DNA from: Alphaproteobacteria bacterium
GTDB lineage: Bacteria; Myxococcota_A; UBA796; CAJQPC01
NCBI GenBank assembly: GCA_020632795.1
Contig: JACKEV010000024.1
Location: 1-64,000, forward strand
Direction: 5' to 3'
Length of the DNA: 64,000 bases
Shown here piece by piece: positions 15,124-25,800 of this stretch. The position numbers were made by a program, and so were the translations under genes. The notes beneath the pieces are model-generated. The model did not search any database. It worked only from the letters and a program-made list of their open reading frames with translations, and was not told the DNA's origin. The number at the start of each line of letters is the position of its first letter. The first letter of the stretch is position 1.

Positions 15124-17427
15124 TTACGGAAGCGCCGCCAGCGCCTTCAAGGCTGCCCGATCCGCCGCTCTCTGCGCCACCCGCCGCTCGTAGCTCCGCT
15201 GGTTCTTCGTCAGCACGAGCGTGTGCGGGCTGCCCCGCCGCTCGGTTTGACCGTATACATCGTAGAGACGTTGACGGATCTCTGCCTCCACGTGATGCCG
15301 CCGGTCCTTCGCCGCCTTCAGCCGCCAGGTCTCCTGCGCCGGGTCGACGAGGAAGCCGCGCAGCGCCCGGCAATCTTCGCAAGCACAGCCCGGGGCCGCC
15401 TCTCGACGCCAGTCGCTCGGCGGCGCCAGAGGGAGCGCGACGCGGGCGCGCAGGTGGGTCAGACAGGCCTCCAACAACGAATCGTAGCGGATCGGGCCGA
15501 GACACCAGCCCAGCGTCAGGGTCGCCGGCAGCAGGACGTCATCGATGGGGTAGGCGTCCGGCCGCGCCAGCATCCCCGTCACGGCACGCTCTCGCAGTTC
15601 GGGGACCTCAAGCCGCCACAGAGCCTCCAGCAGATTCGACACGAACGTGGCGTCAGGCATCTCCGGGCGACGCCAGCCCTCGTATCGGCGGCTCGGGTCC
15701 GGTCCGACCGGCAGGTGGCCGACCAGCGCCTCGGCGGCGGGGCGCAGCGCCTCCAGGTCAACATCGAGCATGGGGTCGCAGGCGAGGTTGAGGAGCGCAG
15801 CACAGGCCGCGAACCCGAAGTGGGCGTGGCGCTCGACCAGCCTGCGCAGCAGGTCGCTGGCGACCTCCGGCTCCAGCAGCGTCAGCGCGTCGGCCAGCGC
15901 CTCGTTCTCGCTGCCTTCGTAGCGGATCCCGATCAACACCTGCGAGACCATCGCGGTGACCAGCGTCGGCGATCCCAGCTCGGTGAACAAGGCCAGCGCC
16001 GCCGCGGCCTGGTCGGTGCGCGGCGGGCTTCGCCACGTCCAGGAGGTCTCCGGCCAGGTGTCGACCATGCGGTGGCCCAGCGCGCAGGCGTCCCGCCGCT
16101 CGGGCGCGGCCAGGTCCTCGCCGCCCTCGACCCAGCGGGCCACCAGCCCCTCCAGATAGGGCAGGCTGGCGCCCAGCCCGCTCTTTGCGACCACATCCAT
16201 CGTGCGGGGCCGTGGCCAGAGCACCAGCGCGGCGCGGCGCCAGGCGCGCGCGAAGGTCGCGCCCTCGTTGCCGCTGGCCTCCTGGTAGGTCTTCTCGTCC
16301 GGGTCGGTGTCCTCCAGCGCACCCGGGGGGCTCAGCGCGTCGTCCTCCAGGACCAGCACGCCGAGGGGGGCCTCGTCGTCCTCTGGCGTCCGCCAGTCGG
16401 TCAAGGTCTGCGTGCGCTCCAGGACCTCCATGACCTCGAAGTCCTCGTTCGACCTGGCCTCCCACCCGTCACGATACCAACGCCGCCCCCTCCGGGGTTC
16501 GTACCAGGTGGAGTGGGCGCTGCCGCTCTCCTCGATGGAGACCAGCGCGAGGTGGAGGGCGCAGTCCGCAGCCTCGGCTGCGGCCTCCAGCACGTTGGCC
16601 GCAGCCGCGTCACCGTTCTTGAGCGCCGCGAAGGCGTGCTCGGCGGAGGTGTAGCGGTGCTCCAGCAGGTAGACGAGCTTCTCGGGGACGTCCTCGTCGT
16701 TCGGGTCTCCGAGGTCCCGCTGCCAGCGCTCCAGCAGCGCGGCGACCCGCCGGACCACCGCGCGATGATCCGGCGGCTGGGGGCGCCGGCCCCGGTCCCG
16801 TCGCACGAGGTTGTAGATCAACGCCAGTCGGACGCCCTCGGTGACCGGCCTCAGCTCGTGCAGGCAGTCCGCGTAGAACGCCGCGTAGCTGACCTGGAAG
16901 GACGGCGCCCCGGGCAGGGGGAGTACGGCCTCCTCGCCGAGGTGTCGCACGACCAGCTCGCCGCCTTCGTGCGGGGAGGGGAGCACGATGACCAGCGTCC
17001 CGAACATGCCGGCGGTCTTCTCGGTGTCACGGTGCTCAGCGAAGAAGCTCTGTGGGTCATAGACCACCATTTTGTACAGTTGTGCGTCGACCTCTCCGGC
17101 GACCCCCAGCCCGTGAGCGGCCGCGCGCACGATGGCGTCGAGGGTCTCGGACCAGGGCCCTTCGCCGACGCGCAGCTGATCCGGCGAGAGCTGCCAGGCC
17201 CGTCGCACCTGTGTGTCCACCAGCGTGTCCGGGCCGCGACCGTACGGGGCTCGTTCGGCGACCGCGATCAGGCGGCGCGCCTGCTCCGGCGGCAGGGGGA
17301 AGGAGAGCGGGCCGACCCCGTCGACCTCCAGTGCGGGCATGGGCGTGATCCGGACGCCTGACGTGTAGAAGTGGCCGGGGTGGTCGACCGTCTTGAGGAG
17401 GGCGGCGAGCTCGGTGGGGAGGGACAT
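15124..17427 (-). CDS. 2OG-Fe(II) oxygenase family protein
   Basis: 767 residues. The N-terminal 210 residues carry a prolyl-hydroxylase-like double-stranded beta-helix: iron ligands His132 and Asp134 (EHRDTEK), the distal His190 (DCLHELRPV) and the 2-oxoglutarate-binding Arg200 (GVRLALIYNL). The rest is helical with a Cys-rich stretch near the C-terminus (CACEDCRAL) and a basic end (RRGSPHTLVLTKNQRSYERR) typical of a large, poorly characterised oxygenase family. The substrate is unknown: protein, RNA or DNA are all possible. The start at 17427 has AGAGG before it. It is divergent from the SNF2 helicase with a palindromic operator between, which suggests shared control. Confidence 0.85.
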   Translation of the reverse strand: MSLPTELAALLKTVDHPGHFYTSGVRITPMPALEVDGVGPLSFPLPPEQARRLIAVAERAPYGRGPDTLVDTQVRRAWQLSPDQLRVGEGPWSETLDAIVRAAAHGLGVAGEVDAQLYKMVVYDPQSFFAEHRDTEKTAGMFGTLVIVLPSPHEGGELVVRHLGEEAVLPLPGAPSFQVSYAAFYADCLHELRPVTEGVRLALIYNLVRRDRGRRPQPPDHRAVVRRVAALLERWQRDLGDPNDEDVPEKLVYLLEHRYTSAEHAFAALKNGDAAAANVLEAAAEAADCALHLALVSIEESGSAHSTWYEPRRGRRWYRDGWEARSNEDFEVMEVLERTQTLTDWRTPEDDEAPLGVLVLEDDALSPPGALEDTDPDEKTYQEASGNEGATFARAWRRAALVLWPRPRTMDVVAKSGLGASLPYLEGLVARWVEGGEDLAAPERRDACALGHRMVDTWPETSWTWRSPPRTDQAAAALALFTELGSPTLVTAMVSQVLIGIRYEGSENEALADALTLLEPEVASDLLRRLVERHAHFGFAACAALLNLACDPMLDVDLEALRPAAEALVGHLPVGPDPSRRYEGWRRPEMPDATFVSNLLEALWRLEVPELRERAVTGMLARPDAYPIDDVLLPATLTLGWCLGPIRYDSLLEACLTHLRARVALPLAPPSDWRREAAPGCACEDCRALRGFLVDPAQETWRLKAAKDRRHHVEAEIRQRLYDVYGQTERRGSPHTLVLTKNQRSYERRVAQRAADRAALKALAALP

Positions 17428-17468
17428 GGGGCCTCTGGCGAGGAGAAGCAAGGGTCTGTAGCACCGGC

Positions 17469-17483
17469 GGACAGAATCTGTCC
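17469..17483. promoter_or_regulatory. Palindrome in oxygenase/helicase divergent promoter
   Basis: GGACAGA-A-TCTGTCC, perfect 7-bp arms, roughly midway between the two divergent starts. A second inverted repeat (CCGGA-TATTG-TCCGG, 17511-17525) overlaps a TATTGT -10-like element for the helicase. These are candidate operators that could control both genes together. Confidence 0.4.
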
Positions 17484-17546
17484 AGGCCCTGCGGGCGCCC
17501 CCCGCCCGATCCGGATATTGTCCGGGAGCCCCGACCGAGGCCCCCC

Positions 17547-20500
17547 ATGTCCACAGCCGCCCTTGAACGACTCCAGCCCGCCGAGCGGCACCTCATCGAG
17601 ATCCTCGCGGTCGCCGAGGACGGCTTGACGCGGAGCATCCTGGGGCGCATGCTCGGCTCCCTGGGCGTCCGGGTCAAGGGGCGCGCGCCGAGCACGGCGG
17701 CGGTGGACGACATCGCGACGCCGCTCCTCCAGCAGGGGCTCCTGATCGACGACGGGCGGCTCTGCGCAGCGCCGGAGGCGGGCGAGGCGGCCTTCCGCGA
17801 GATGGTCGCCGAGGGCCGCTGTGAGGCGATGTACGCGCGCCTCAGCGCGCTGGAGCCCCTGGAGCTGCCCCGATGGCATGGGGGCTGGTATCACGGCCGG
17901 CCGGGCACGCTGAAGCGAGAGCTCCGTCACGCCATGCTGAGCGGGGATCTGCCCCAGTACAAGTCTCTGTTGCGCTTCCACAAGGGTCCTCTTCCGCTGC
18001 GCCGGTGGTTCACCGACCCCCTGCAGACCGGGCAGCTCGATCGGCTCGCGTCGAGCCTGCGGGAAGCGGTCCTCGCCCACCTGGCCCGGGACAGCTTCGA
18101 GGGGGCGTGGTCTGTGTCGGGTCTCGCCACGTACACCGAGGCCTGCAAGGAGAGCCGAGCGCTGCCGTTGTGGTTGGAGAGCGGGGCGAGCCTGGCCATG
18201 CTCGCGGGGGAGTTCGCGCTGGCGGAGCGGCTCCTGGCGGCGCTCCCCGACGACACCTCCGCGGTCCGGGCGTGGCTCCAGCTCGTCCGAGGCGACCTCA
18301 AGGGCGCTGCGACGTCCTTCGCCAAGGTGCTGGCCGAGGTGCGTGGTCGGGTGGGGAAGCGAAACATCGTGATCAACGGGGCCGAGGGGGCCCTGATGCC
18401 CCTGGCCTTCATCCTGGAGGGCTCCAAGACCCGGCGCAAGCAGGCCGTGTCCATGCTCACCTACGGCGTGGAGGAGTACGGGCGTCGCCCGGGGTCGAGC
18501 CTGAGCGGCTGGCCGCATCTGCTGCACCTCGTGGAGCCTGAACGCAAGCCCCTCGGCCCGGCCATGCATCCCTTCGGGGTCCTGCTCGAGGGCCTGGTCG
18601 CGCGCTGGTCGGACAAGGAGCTGCCCGAGCCCCGACTGAACGAGGCGATCGCGCACGCCCGGCGGATCGGCTGGGGCTGGGTGGTCGGCGAGCTGGAGAG
18701 CCTGCGCGGCGGCGAATCGGTCGCTGGGGCCGTGTCCCTGGTCCAGCACCGGGCGTCGTCCCCGACCTGGGCCCGCCGCCTGGCGCAGCTCGAGGAGGCC
18801 CTGAGCGGGGAGACGCCCCAGAAGACCAGGCGCATCGCCTGGACGCTCAGGACCGGCCCGGACGGGGTGGACCTGGAGGCCCGCGAGCAGACCCGCGGCA
18901 AGAAGGGCGGGTGGTCCAAGGGGCGGACCGTCGCGCTGTCCCGCCTGCACGGCGAGCCCGGCTCCGTCGCCGGGATGAGCGACGCCGATCTGCGCGTCGT
19001 GGCCCACCTCAAGGCCCGGAGCTGGAGGAGCTACCGCGGCTACACCGAGACCGAGTACCTGTGGGGCGAGGGGGTGTGGGCGGCGCTGGCGGGGCACGAC
19101 GCGGTGTTCTCACCCGACGGCAGGCCGCTCACCATCGTCAGGCTGGAGCCGAGCCTCGTCCAGGAGCAGAAGGGCGGCCAGTTGCACGTCAAGGTGAGCC
19201 CGCCGCCGGGGTCGGGCGTGGTAGTGCAGCCCGTGGGGGACCAGGGCCACGAGGTCGTCGAGTTCAGCCCCAAGCAGCTGGAGCTGGCGGCGTTGCTCGG
19301 CGGTGGGTTGAGCGTGCCCAAGGCCGAAGCCCCTCGCCTGGACGCCCTCATGGAGCGCATGGGCGAGCACTTCAGGCTGAGCGCGGGCGGCGCGGGGGCG
19401 CGGGAGGTCGACGGCGATCCCCGCCCGGTGGTGCGCCTCTGGCCCGAGGGCCGCAGCGTGAAGGCGCGCGTCGGGGTCACCCCCGCGGGGCCCGGCACGG
19501 CGATGCTGGAGCCCGGGGCGGGCGCCACCACCCTGCTCGCCCGGGTGGACGGGCGGCCGGCGCGGGTGGCGAGGGACCTGGAGGCCGAGGCCGCGGCCCG
19601 CGCGGCGTTCGACCACGACGTCCCGTCCCTGCTCGCCGCGGAGTGGAACGGGGCGCACCACCTCTTCGCAGAGGCCGAGGACGCGCTGCCCTTCCTGGAG
19701 GAGCTGGGCCGCCTGAGCGAGGACCGCGTGGTGGTCGAGTGGCCCGAGGGCGCCAGCCTGCGCCTGCGGGCCTCGGTGGACGCCCGCGCCCTCACGATCG
19801 CGGTGCGCACCGCCAAGGATTGGTTCACCGCCACCGGGTCGCTTCGGGTGGATGAGGCGCTGACCCTGCGGCTCGACGCGCTGCTGCGGCAGGTCCAGGC
19901 CACGAAGGGTCGCTTCCTTCGCCTGGACGACGGCAGCTTCGTGGCCCTGACCGAGCGCCTGCGCCAGCAGCTCGACGCCCTGGCCCGGGTGAACGGCGGG
20001 CGTGGCCAGAGCGTCAAGGTGCACCCGCTGGCCGCGGAGACCCTCGCCCCCCTGGTCGACGAGGCGGCCCGCCCGAGCGTGGACCAGGGCTGGCGCGAGG
20101 GGCTGGCCCGGCTGCGCAGCCTGCCGGAGCGCCCGACGTTGCCGGAGGGCTTCGCCGCCACGCTGCGCCCCTACCAGCACGACGGCTACGTCTGGCTCGC
20201 CCGCCTGGCCGAGCTGGGCGCGGGCGCCTGCCTCGCCGACGACATGGGGCTGGGCAAGACGGTCATGGCGCTGGCCCTGCTGCTGCGACGGGCCCGCCAG
20301 GGGCCCGCCCTGGTCGTCGCGCCCACCTCGGTGTGCGGCAACTGGGCCCAGGAAGCCTGGCGCTTCGCCCCGGGGCTGCGGGTCCTGCGCTTCGGCGCGG
20401 GCGACCGGCAGGCGATGCTGGGCGGGCTCCAGCCCGGCGATCTGGTGGTGTGCAGCTATGGCCTGCTCGTCACCGAGGCCGAGGCCCTGGCGGCGGTGGC

Positions 20501-21527
20501 GTGGGCCACCGTGGTGCTCGACGAGGCACAGGCCATCAAGAACCCCGCGACGCAGCGGCACAAGGCGGCCCTCGGCCTGCAGGCCGGCTTCCGCCTGGGC
20601 CTGACCGGCACCCCGCTGGAGAACCACCTGGGCGAGCTGCACGCCCTGTTCGGCTTCCTCAACCCGGGTTTCCTGGGCTCGATCAAGCGCTTCAACGCCA
20701 TGTTTCGCAAGCCCGTCGAGGCGGGGGACCGGGACGCCCAGCGCCAGCTCGCCCGGCTCATCGCGCCGTTTGTGCTGCGTCGCACAAAATCCACTGTCCT
20801 TCAGGAGCTGCCCTCCCGCACCGAGGTGGACGTCCTCGTCGAGCCGGCCCCGGCGGAGGCCGCCTTCCTGGAGGTGCTGCGGCGCCGCGCGCTGGCCGAG
20901 CTGGAGCAGGACGCGCGTCCTGGGCACGTCCAGGTGCTTGCCCAGCTCACCCGCCTGCGCCTGGCGGCCTGCTCGCCTCGGCTCGTGGAGGGCGGCGAGC
21001 ACGTCGCGGGGGCGGGGTCCAAGCTGGAGGCCTTCGGGGAGCTGGTGGAGCAGCTGGAGCAGGGGCACCACCGGGCGCTCGTGTTCTCCCAGTTCGTCAA
21101 GCACCTGGCCCTGCTGCGGGCGTGGCTGGACGCGCGGGGCGTGCCCTACCAGTACCTGGATGGCGCGACGCCCGCGAAGGAGCGGGACAAGCGGGTCGCG
21201 GCGTTCCAGGCCGGGGCGGGGCGGGTCTTCCTCATCAGCCTGCGCGCGGGGGGCGCCGGGCTCAACCTGACCGCGGCCGACTACGTCATCCACGTCGACC
21301 CCTGGTGGAACCCGGCGGTGGAGGACCAGGCCAGCGACCGCGCGCACCGCATCGGTCAGACCCGGCCGGTCACGATCTACCGCCTCATCAGCGAGGGCAG
21401 CATCGAGCAGCGCATCCTGGCCTTGCACCGCAGCAAGCGGGCGCTGGCCGACAAGGTCCTCGCCGGCACGGACGCGGCGGGCGGCCTGAGCGCGGAGGAG
21501 ATGCTGGAGCTGATCCGGGAGGGGTGA
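17547..21527 (+). CDS. SNF2-family helicase/translocase
   Basis: 1326 residues. Residues 1 to about 860 hold a winged-helix-like start, a helical (TPR-like) region and a long N-terminal module typical of bacterial SNF2 proteins. The ATPase follows: motif I DDMGLGKT near 900, motif II DEAQ near 991, motif III LTGTPLEN, then the second lobe with FSQFVKHL near 1182, LRAGGAGLNLTAAD and motif VI DRAHRIGQTRPV near 1265. It translocates on double-stranded DNA and remodels bound proteins or polymerase. The divergent oxygenase gene suggests a linked task. It is complete, and convergent with a lipoprotein gene 6 nt downstream. Confidence 0.93.
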   Translation: MSTAALERLQPAERHLIEILAVAEDGLTRSILGRMLGSLGVRVKGRAPSTAAVDDIATPLLQQGLLIDDGRLCAAPEAGEAAFREMVAEGRCEAMYARLSALEPLELPRWHGGWYHGRPGTLKRELRHAMLSGDLPQYKSLLRFHKGPLPLRRWFTDPLQTGQLDRLASSLREAVLAHLARDSFEGAWSVSGLATYTEACKESRALPLWLESGASLAMLAGEFALAERLLAALPDDTSAVRAWLQLVRGDLKGAATSFAKVLAEVRGRVGKRNIVINGAEGALMPLAFILEGSKTRRKQAVSMLTYGVEEYGRRPGSSLSGWPHLLHLVEPERKPLGPAMHPFGVLLEGLVARWSDKELPEPRLNEAIAHARRIGWGWVVGELESLRGGESVAGAVSLVQHRASSPTWARRLAQLEEALSGETPQKTRRIAWTLRTGPDGVDLEAREQTRGKKGGWSKGRTVALSRLHGEPGSVAGMSDADLRVVAHLKARSWRSYRGYTETEYLWGEGVWAALAGHDAVFSPDGRPLTIVRLEPSLVQEQKGGQLHVKVSPPPGSGVVVQPVGDQGHEVVEFSPKQLELAALLGGGLSVPKAEAPRLDALMERMGEHFRLSAGGAGAREVDGDPRPVVRLWPEGRSVKARVGVTPAGPGTAMLEPGAGATTLLARVDGRPARVARDLEAEAAARAAFDHDVPSLLAAEWNGAHHLFAEAEDALPFLEELGRLSEDRVVVEWPEGASLRLRASVDARALTIAVRTAKDWFTATGSLRVDEALTLRLDALLRQVQATKGRFLRLDDGSFVALTERLRQQLDALARVNGGRGQSVKVHPLAAETLAPLVDEAARPSVDQGWREGLARLRSLPERPTLPEGFAATLRPYQHDGYVWLARLAELGAGACLADDMGLGKTVMALALLLRRARQGPALVVAPTSVCGNWAQEAWRFAPGLRVLRFGAGDRQAMLGGLQPGDLVVCSYGLLVTEAEALAAVAWATVVLDEAQAIKNPATQRHKAALGLQAGFRLGLTGTPLENHLGELHALFGFLNPGFLGSIKRFNAMFRKPVEAGDRDAQRQLARLIAPFVLRRTKSTVLQELPSRTEVDVLVEPAPAEAAFLEVLRRRALAELEQDARPGHVQVLAQLTRLRLAACSPRLVEGGEHVAGAGSKLEAFGELVEQLEQGHHRALVFSQFVKHLALLRAWLDARGVPYQYLDGATPAKERDKRVAAFQAGAGRVFLISLRAGGAGLNLTAADYVIHVDPWWNPAVEDQASDRAHRIGQTRPVTIYRLISEGSIEQRILALHRSKRALADKVLAGTDAAGGLSAEEMLELIREG

Positions 21528-21533
21528 GCGCGC

Positions 21534-21965
21534 TCAGCGCGCCGCGCACCGCTCCGCCCCCGCCGCTTCAGCCTCCTCGTCCGAGGTTCGGAAGGGGTCC
21601 GCCGCCCGCACCAGCGGCCCGCCGAGCGTGAGCTGCACGGTGACCGGGTCGCGCCCGGCGCCGACCAGCGCCACGGCGCGGCCCGCCTCGTCACAGACGG
21701 TGAGGACCGTCTCGAACAGGGGCGACTCGCCGAGCAGCGGTGTGACCCCGGTGGACCAGCCCGGCAGGGTGAAGTGCCCCTGGTCGTCGGTGACCGCGTG
21801 CAGCGGCGCGTCGCAGCGGAACGGCTCCCAGGTGGACCAGGTGCAGGCCTCGACGGTCGCGCCGGCCAGGGGTGCGTCTCCGCGCAGCACCTGCCCGTCC
21901 AGCGGGGGCCGGTGGTGCTCCGGGATGGGCAGGCAGCCGAGGAGGAGGAGGAACACAGCGGGCAT
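21534..21965 (-). CDS. Lipoprotein with carboxypeptidase-regulatory-like fold
   Basis: 143 residues. Lipobox LLLLGC (Cys near 11). The mature part reads as one prealbumin/carboxypeptidase-regulatory-like beta-sandwich: LDGQVLRGDAPLAGATVEA, then TDDQGHFTLPG, a common adhesion or display domain in envelope proteins. GGAG lies 7 nt before the ATG at 21965. It is divergent from the helix-hairpin-helix protein. Confidence 0.7.
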   Translation of the reverse strand: MPAVFLLLLGCLPIPEHHRPPLDGQVLRGDAPLAGATVEACTWSTWEPFRCDAPLHAVTDDQGHFTLPGWSTGVTPLLGESPLFETVLTVCDEAGRAVALVGAGRDPVTVQLTLGGPLVRAADPFRTSDEEAEAAGAERCAAR

Positions 21966-22064
21966 GGGCAGCTCCGGGGCGGCGACCATCCGGTTGCCGC
22001 TGCGTCATCCTACAAGCGCAGCCGCCCGGATGGCGGCGCGATACCCTTCGTCGTCGAGCACACC

Positions 22065-22796
22065 ATGTCCCTCCTCGCCCTCGTCGCCACCCCCAGCCGA
22101 AGCGCCTGGGCGCAGCTCACCGCGGCGCTTGTGCCCGACGATCCCGATCTGGAGGGCATCACGGAAGCCTTGACCGCCTGGCCCGACGCGCTGCGGTGCG
22201 CCCCGGAGCCCTGGCGCCGGGCCGGGGATCCCCGCCTCGCACTGTGCCGCAGCCTCTCGGGGGTCTACCTGCGGCGCCGGCACGGGCTCAGCTACTTCGT
22301 GCGCTTCTACCCCGACGGCGTGCTGCACCGCGTCGCGGTCGGCGGCCGGGGCTCGACCGGGGACCTCGTCCGGCAGGTCGCTCTCTGGTTCCGCCGACCC
22401 CACCGCCGCGACACCTCGCCGCCCATCCCCTACACCTTCGACGGGGCCACGCTGCGCTACACGCTCACCCCCGACCACCCGGTCCTGGACGTGGAGGCCC
22501 GCTTCGACGCGGACGGGGTCCTGGTGCGGCAGCTCACGAACCGGCTGGGCGGGCGGCAGATGACCTGGCCCTGCGCGTGGGTCGACGGCTTCCTGGACCC
22601 GCCCGTGGACCTCAACACCGACGGGGTGGAGCGGCTGGCGACGCTGCCGGGGATCTCGATGAAGCGGGCGGTGGCGGTGGTCGCGTACCGGGCGGCGAGG
22701 GGGCCGTTCGGGGCTCTGGAGGAGCTGGCGGCGGTGCCGGGGATCGGGGAGCGGACGGTCGCGGGGCTGCGGGGGTTGGTGGTGGTGGCGGGGTGA
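22065..22796 (+). CDS. Helix-hairpin-helix domain protein
   Basis: 243 residues. The N-terminal 170 residues have no recognised family and end in a beta-rich stretch (YTFDGATLRYTLTPDHPVLDVEARFDADG without export signal). The last 60 residues contain two helix-hairpin-helix motifs of the ComEA type (LATLPGISMKRAVAVVAYR, LAAVPGIGERTVAGLRG), which bind DNA non-specifically. It ends 4 nt from the convergent STAND gene. Its role is unknown; a DNA-binding protein is the safest call. Confidence 0.7.
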   Translation: MSLLALVATPSRSAWAQLTAALVPDDPDLEGITEALTAWPDALRCAPEPWRRAGDPRLALCRSLSGVYLRRRHGLSYFVRFYPDGVLHRVAVGGRGSTGDLVRQVALWFRRPHRRDTSPPIPYTFDGATLRYTLTPDHPVLDVEARFDADGVLVRQLTNRLGGRQMTWPCAWVDGFLDPPVDLNTDGVERLATLPGISMKRAVAVVAYRAARGPFGALEELAAVPGIGERTVAGLRGLVVVAG

Positions 22797-22800
22797 GACA

Positions 22801-25800
22801 TCAGTCCTTGGGGAAGCGGAGGCAGAGGCGGAAGCCGGTGTTCGGATTCCGGAACTCAGGCTTGAGCCCGACCCTGTCCGCGCAGCGGAGGCCCATGGGG
22901 CTGAAGTACCAGGAGCCACCTCGCAGCACCCGTGGCCCCTCGGAGTCTCTTCCCTGTCCGCAATCGTCGGCCATTCGGCAGCTTCGATCCTGCTCGTTCC
23001 GCTCGTCGAAGACAGACGCGCACCACTCCCACACGTTGCCGGCGAGGTCCACCCAAGGTCCAGCGTTGCCAAGTGGGAACATACCAATGGGTGTCGGGTG
23101 TCTTGGCGACTCTCCTTCCCAGGTGTGGTTGGCCCTGGCCTCATCCTCTCGCCCCGGGCTGTCCGCCCCCCAGGGAAACGGGCCGCCGTGGGTGAGCCGC
23201 GCGGCGGCCTCCCATTCCTGGGAGGTGGGTAGATCCAGGACACCGCCTGGGGGTAGCGCCCAGGCCTGCTGCGCCCAGCGGCAGAACGCCCGCGCCTCCC
23301 ACCAGCTCACCCCCATCACCGGGCGATTTGTGTGGCGCCGCTGCGTGGACCACCCCTCAGGCCCGGCGGGGTGCTTGATCTGCCGGTCCCACCACCGGTC
23401 GTCGCGGTAGCCCCCGGCCTCCACGAAGTCTGCGTACTCGTCCACGATGACTGGCCAGCTCCGAAGCAGGAAGCGGTCCAGTTTGCTTTGCTGCGCCTGG
23501 AGAGACTGATACGCCTCGCGATCCCCGCCAATTGCGTAGGTGCCCGCCTTCACCTCACCCCAACCCTCGGTAGAGGGTAGCCACTGCTTCGGGGCCCGCA
23601 ACACCCCCATCGCCTCCAGCGCCAGCAGACGGTCCTTCCATGGCCAACTCGCCCCTTGTGCCAGGAACCGATCGGCGATGGTCTTCGGCAGCGTCTCCAG
23701 CAGCGCGTGCCCCACGAAGTACTCCCGCCGATACTCCGCAAGTCCGGCAGCCGCAAGGCCCAGCAGCCTGCCCTCATGCTCGGGGGGGGCAGCCTCAGCC
23801 ATCGCCACCAGAGTCTCGACCACGGCGCGCGCCTTGTCCGCCCCCGTCTGCCCGAAAGCCCCGACGGCGAAACGCAGCGTGCCCTCCCAGCTCGGGTCGA
23901 ACAGAGGGCCCGAGGCCAGGGCCCGAATTCGATCGCCCTCATCTCCGCGCTGGTGGGCGAGGCGTCGGGCGGTCAGGTACTCCTGGAAGCTTCTGTGCCA
24001 GGGGCGGACGACCAGGACATCGTCATGCTGCTCGAAGCGCAGGAGGCCTGTGCGCGAGGCGAGCTGGTCCACGGCCGTGCGAGCGGCGTCGGTGTCCCGA
24101 TGCCGCTCGGTCGCCAGCAGGGCGTCCAACAGCTCCCGGATCGGCATCATCGTGGTGCCCGCGCTCTGCATGATCCAGGCGATCTCCTCCAGCAGCTCCT
24201 GCCATGCCGCCGCGCTGCGCTCCCGGTCCTCCTCCCGTGCGTCCTCCTCTACCCGACTGTACACGAGCAGCTTGACCATCGCGCCATAGAGGTCGGCAGT
24301 GTTGTCGGGGAGCTGCTTCTGGGAGAGGAAGACGATCATCACGCAGGTCAGCAGCAGCGGGTTCGCCAGGGGGCTACGGTGGTCCGGGGCGGCGGGGAAG
24401 CGCTCGGCGAGGCCGTCAAGAGCTTCATGGAGTCGCTGAGCGGTGGGTTGGGGCAGAGCCTGAACCACGACCCATCGGTCCACGAACGCGGCGCGGCGGT
24501 CTTTGTCCAGCGGAGCGATGCGGACAGCCTCAAAGGCTCCAGGGAGGCTGACCCGGGTGTGGGCAGAGGGACGGGTCGTGAGCACCACCCGGCATCGGGA
24601 GCGGCGGATGAGGCCTGCCAGGATCGCAGCGACGCGCTCCCGACCAGCCTGTGTGGGCACCTCGTCCAGGGAGTCGACGAGCAGCAGGTATCGGCCCTGC
24701 TCCAGCAAGGGGCGCAGGGTGTCGCGGTCACAGCCCAGCTCCTCGCAGAGGAGGGTGTCGATGCAGGCCGCGCCCTTGCGGGCCGCGAGCTGCCGGGATT
24801 CGACCAGCACCGGGATGGGGGCCAGCGCGGCGTCCTCCCATAGGGCGTCCAGTCGAGCGGCTTCGGGGATGGGCTCGTGCAGGTGGTGGCAGGCCAGGGT
24901 CCAGGCGACGTGCTGGAGCAGCACGCTCTTGCCGCTGCCAGCCTCGCCGATGATCACGAGGTGGGGCAGCTCGGGGTGGGCGATCAGCTCGTCGAGGAAG
25001 ATGGGCTTCTGAGACGCCGCATCCGCCGGATCTTCAGCGAACCGATCATCCATGATGACGACCTCATCAGAACCACCGCGGCGCCACCGTCCGGGGGCTG
25101 CGTGCAGGCTGACGTACAGCGAAGCGCGCTCCAGGCGGATCCGTCCGCCCTGCCCCGCCCGGCGGTCTATGCCCGAAAGGGCCCCCGCCTGGCCCTTGCG
25201 CCAGACCTCCATCTGTTGCTGGAGCATATGGCGCTCCCAGCTCTCCAGCATGGCCGGGCCGCCCTCCGCAGGCGGGCACAGCTCACGCAGGCGTTGGAGG
25301 ATGGGGTCCTGAAGGGTGGAGAGCACGTCGCCGGGACCGAAGCTCAGCCCAACCCGGCGGCGCAGCTTCCGGGCTTGGCGGAAATCCTCGTAGTGCTCGT
25401 CCAGCCGGTCGTCGTCAAGGGGGGAGAGCGTCGCGGCGACGGCCCCGTCGAGCAGCTCGTCCAGGACGGCCGCGCCCTCTGCCCCCGAGGTTGAGGCACC
25501 CAGCAGCACGACGACCAGCTCCGCGCCGGCCAGCTGCTCCCTCGCGTCGGAGGAGCCCGGGTCCACCCGACGGATCCGGGCGACCTGACCTCTCAGCTTG
25601 CGCAGCCAGCCCGCAAGGGCAGCGGCCTCGGCGTCCAGCTCAGGGGCGGCGACGATGGCGGCGAGGATGGTGCCTTCGCCCAGCGGCTCCGGGGCGTCGG
25701 GGACGTAGAGCCCAACGTCCCGCATGGCTTGGGCGATGCGCGGGAGCTGCCCATGCGCAGCGCCCGCGGCGTTGAGCAGCCAGGCCGCTTGCTCGGCAGG

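Noticed and set aside
22801..22930. Third variable repeat at the end of the NACHT-FGE gene
   Set aside because: The codons do not follow the NNC pattern, the frame of fixed residues differs and the 37-bp 3' end is missing.
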